From contig JAMFRX010000214.1 in assembly GCA_026224995.1 (NCBI GenBank), forward strand, positions 1 to 7,415: a DNA stretch of 7,415 bases, given 5' to 3'. The position numbers were made by a program, and so were the translations under genes. This document shows positions 6,669 through 7,415 of the stretch, in pieces (position 1 is the stretch's first letter; the number at the start of each line of letters is the position of its first letter). This stretch comes from Puia dinghuensis (GTDB taxonomy: Bacteria > Bacteroidota > Bacteroidia > Chitinophagales > Chitinophagaceae). A model generated the notes under the pieces. It was not told the DNA's origin. It did not search any database and saw only the letters and a list, made by a program, of their open reading frames with translations.

Positions 6669-6958
6669 ATTTATTTACTATTTATTTATAGATTTATAGA
6701 AATAGGCGAATTTAAGGCAAAATGGGGCTATTTTGGGCGTTTTAGACCATTTTAAATATATTATAAATAATTACATATTCAACTTTGATCGATTTTGGCG
6801 TTATTTTCTTAAAAATGTTAATAAGATTGTTTCCTATTTTGGAGAATTCTTCCGACATTGCACTCAGAAGCGAACGGAATAGCAGAAAAGTGATAAAAGG
6901 ATTTAGCAATTTAACTTTTTGATATTATAGAGTTCTTCTTTAAGTGTTCCCGGGGGAC
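6669..6958. other. AT-rich intergenic stretch without a convincing gene
   Basis: This stretch is about 70% A+T by hand count, against clearly GC-rich neighbouring genes. It starts with short repeated ATTTATT/ATTTATAG units just after the aminotransferase stop and holds no GC-rich terminator hairpin. The longest plus-strand frame with an ATG is 35 codons (6815-6922) and is expected by chance at this composition. It may carry upstream elements for the small transcript that follows, but nothing specific can be shown. Confidence 0.6.
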
Positions 6959-6966
6959 TATATTTG
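6959..6966 (+). promoter_or_regulatory. -7 promoter box of the small-RNA candidate
   Basis: TATATTTG is an exact TAnnTTTG match. It is followed within about 110 bases by an intrinsic terminator, with no ORF of useful size between. A -33 TTTG is not evident; the region upstream is T-rich (TTCTTCTTTAAG). Confidence 0.45.
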
Positions 6967-6970
6967 TAGG

Positions 6971-7076
6971 GTGATCGGGCGGAACGTGAGAGACATACAA
7001 CAATCGAATTTTTGAAGATTTTTCATATGGCAAGCAATCGTTAGACGGCCTTCTGTTTCCACAGAGGGCCTTTTTT
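6971..7076 (+). ncRNA. Candidate small RNA of about 105 nt
   Basis: A perfect -7 box, an intervening stretch of about 75 bases without a meaningful reading frame, and a strong intrinsic terminator together define a short transcription unit between the aminotransferase and the tRNA. The predicted start is about 6971, estimated from the box. The only ORF inside is the five-codon MASNR followed by TAG (7027-7044). The interior contains a repeated CAATCG (7001-7006 and 7036-7040 region, as CAATCGAA and CAATCGTT) and a T-rich unpaired middle. It does not show the SRP RNA GGAA-loop motif or a tmRNA tag. It could be a trans-acting sRNA or an unassigned Bacteroidota RNA family; the function is unknown. 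Confidence 0.4.
7047..7076 (+). terminator. Intrinsic terminator of the small-RNA candidate
   Basis: GGCCTTCTGT (7047-7056) pairs with ACAGAGGGCC (7061-7070) over 10 bp, with one G-T pair, around a TTCC loop, and is followed by six T residues and further T-rich sequence. Confidence 0.88.
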
Positions 7077-7199
7077 ATTTTATTAGCGCTGGTTTTATCC
7101 CCTACCATTGGGGTTGGCCGCTAGAAGGCCGGCAGAGCATGATGGATTGGGCGCCAAGGATTTCGTTCCTCTTAATTGCTTTTTCCAGTTATTTTTCTC
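7077..7199. other. Spacer with weak hairpins, no gene seen
   Basis: No usable reading frame is present. Short self-complementary pieces occur: TAGCG (7084-7088) with CGCTA (7119-7123) enclosing CCCC (7099-7102) and GGGG (7110-7113), and two GGCC copies (7116-7119, 7127-7130). They are not followed by T-runs, so they do not look like terminators. The right end leads into the tRNA promoter. Confidence 0.4.
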
Positions 7200-7207
7200 T
7201 ATTTTTG
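7200..7207 (+). promoter_or_regulatory. -7 promoter box of the tRNA gene
   Basis: TATTTTTG is an exact TAnnTTTG match, 50 bases before the first tRNA base. That predicts a 5' leader of about 45 bases to be removed by RNase P. Upstream T-rich sequence lacks a clear -33 TTTG at the standard spacing. Confidence 0.5.
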
Positions 7208-7257
7208 CAGCCCATTTATAGGGTTTGTCTTCGTGGCGATCCCTGGAGATGGGAGAC

Positions 7258-7331
7258 GGCGCGATAGCTCAGTTGGTTAGAGCACAGGATTCATAACCCT
7301 GAGGTCTCGGGTTCAAATCCCGATCGCGCTA
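7258..7331 (+). tRNA. tRNA-Met (anticodon CAT)
   Basis: A full cloverleaf can be drawn over 74 bases. The acceptor stem GGCGCGA (7258-7264) pairs with TCGCGCT (7324-7330), with G1-T72 as the only wobble. The D stem is GCTC/GAGC with the loop AGTTGGTTA, the anticodon loop is TTCATAA with CAT at 7292-7294, the variable loop is AGGTC, and the T stem TCGGG/CCCGA encloses TTCAAAT. The discriminator is A and CCA is not encoded. The anticodon stem CAGGA/CCCTG has an A-C apposition at 31-39. It lacks the three G-C pairs next to the anticodon loop and the unpaired 1-72 that mark initiator tRNA, so it is an elongator type. A lysidine-modified tRNA-Ile2, which also has CAT in the gene, is not excluded. 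Confidence 0.95.
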
Positions 7332-7336
7332 CTTAC

Positions 7337-7368
7337 AAGAAAGGGCTACATTCACGTAGCCCTTTCTT
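7337..7368 (+). terminator. Intrinsic terminator after the tRNA
   Basis: AAGAAAGGGCTAC (7337-7349) pairs perfectly over 13 bp with GTAGCCCTTTCTT (7356-7368) around the loop ATTCAC, six bases after the tRNA end. The right arm is T-rich and continues ATTGT. The A-rich left arm means it could also stop transcription from the opposite strand. Confidence 0.85.
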
Positions 7369-7415
7369 ATTGTCCTTCAGTATTTTACAGATTAAACAGC
7401 ACCTTAAAGAGCATA

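Noticed and set aside
6669..6700. Repeated ATTTATT/ATTTATAG units as a terminator or direct-repeat array
   Set aside because: The units are short, imperfect and low in complexity; no stable stem forms and there is no regular spacing as in CRISPR or iterons.
6718..6756. AAAATGG and CCATTTT inverted pair
   Set aside because: Only seven AT-rich pairs separated by about 20 bases, not followed by a T-run; expected by chance here.
6946..6958. Near-palindrome GTTCCCGGGGGAC as an operator
   Set aside because: It is centred on a simple CCCGGG with no second half-site or repeat nearby; it could be chance, although it sits just upstream of the small-RNA -7 box.
6911..7108. 65-codon minus-strand frame across the small-RNA candidate
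   Set aside because: It runs antisense through a clear promoter and a terminator hairpin, has no recognisable domain, and its composition looks random.

Overview
The window looks like chromosomal core DNA of a fairly GC-rich Bacteroidota, most likely of the Chitinophagaceae type. The signs are a Bacteroidota-style YebC, a single-chain alpha/beta E1 dehydrogenase, tandem secreted DUF1573 proteins, near absence of Shine-Dalgarno sequences, and several perfect matches to the Bacteroidota -7 promoter element TAnnTTTG. No mobile element, phage gene or CRISPR array is visible.

Layout. (1) 2-1225, plus strand: the 3' part of a cationic-amino-acid-transporter-type APC permease, truncated by the window edge. 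(2) 1259-1981, plus: a YebC/TACO1-family protein, with a -7 box overlapping the permease stop codon. (3) 1985-2019: a strong bidirectional terminator between two convergent genes. (4) 2022-4415, minus: a 797-residue fused alpha+beta E1 component of a branched-chain 2-oxo-acid dehydrogenase, starting at TTG. (5) 4416-4509: a 94-base divergent promoter region. (6) 4510-4968 and 4974-5405, plus: two exported paralogous DUF1573 proteins in one operon, closed by a perfect 12-bp terminator hairpin. (7) 5472-6668, plus: a class I/II PLP-dependent aminotransferase whose -7 box ends only four bases before the ATG, suggesting a leaderless mRNA. (8) 6669-7257: no convincing protein gene. It has an AT-rich stretch of about 290 bases, then a promoter-to-terminator unit of about 105 bases that looks like an unannotated small RNA, then a spacer carrying the tRNA promoter. 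(9) 7258-7331, plus: a tRNA with anticodon CAT, followed by a 13-bp terminator hairpin. The last 47 bases are unassigned.

How the genes fit together. The permease (amino acid uptake), the aminotransferase (amino acid to 2-oxo acid) and the E1 (oxidative decarboxylation of branched-chain 2-oxo acids, feeding branched-chain acyl-CoA synthesis) could all serve amino acid catabolism. They are separate transcription units on both strands, so this is a loose thematic link and not an operon. The DUF1573 pair has no known biochemical role.

I found no clearly new multi-gene system. The best leads are the small-RNA candidate at about 6959-7076, the tandem CGC-motif exported proteins, and the compact promoter/terminator and promoter/stop-codon overlaps.
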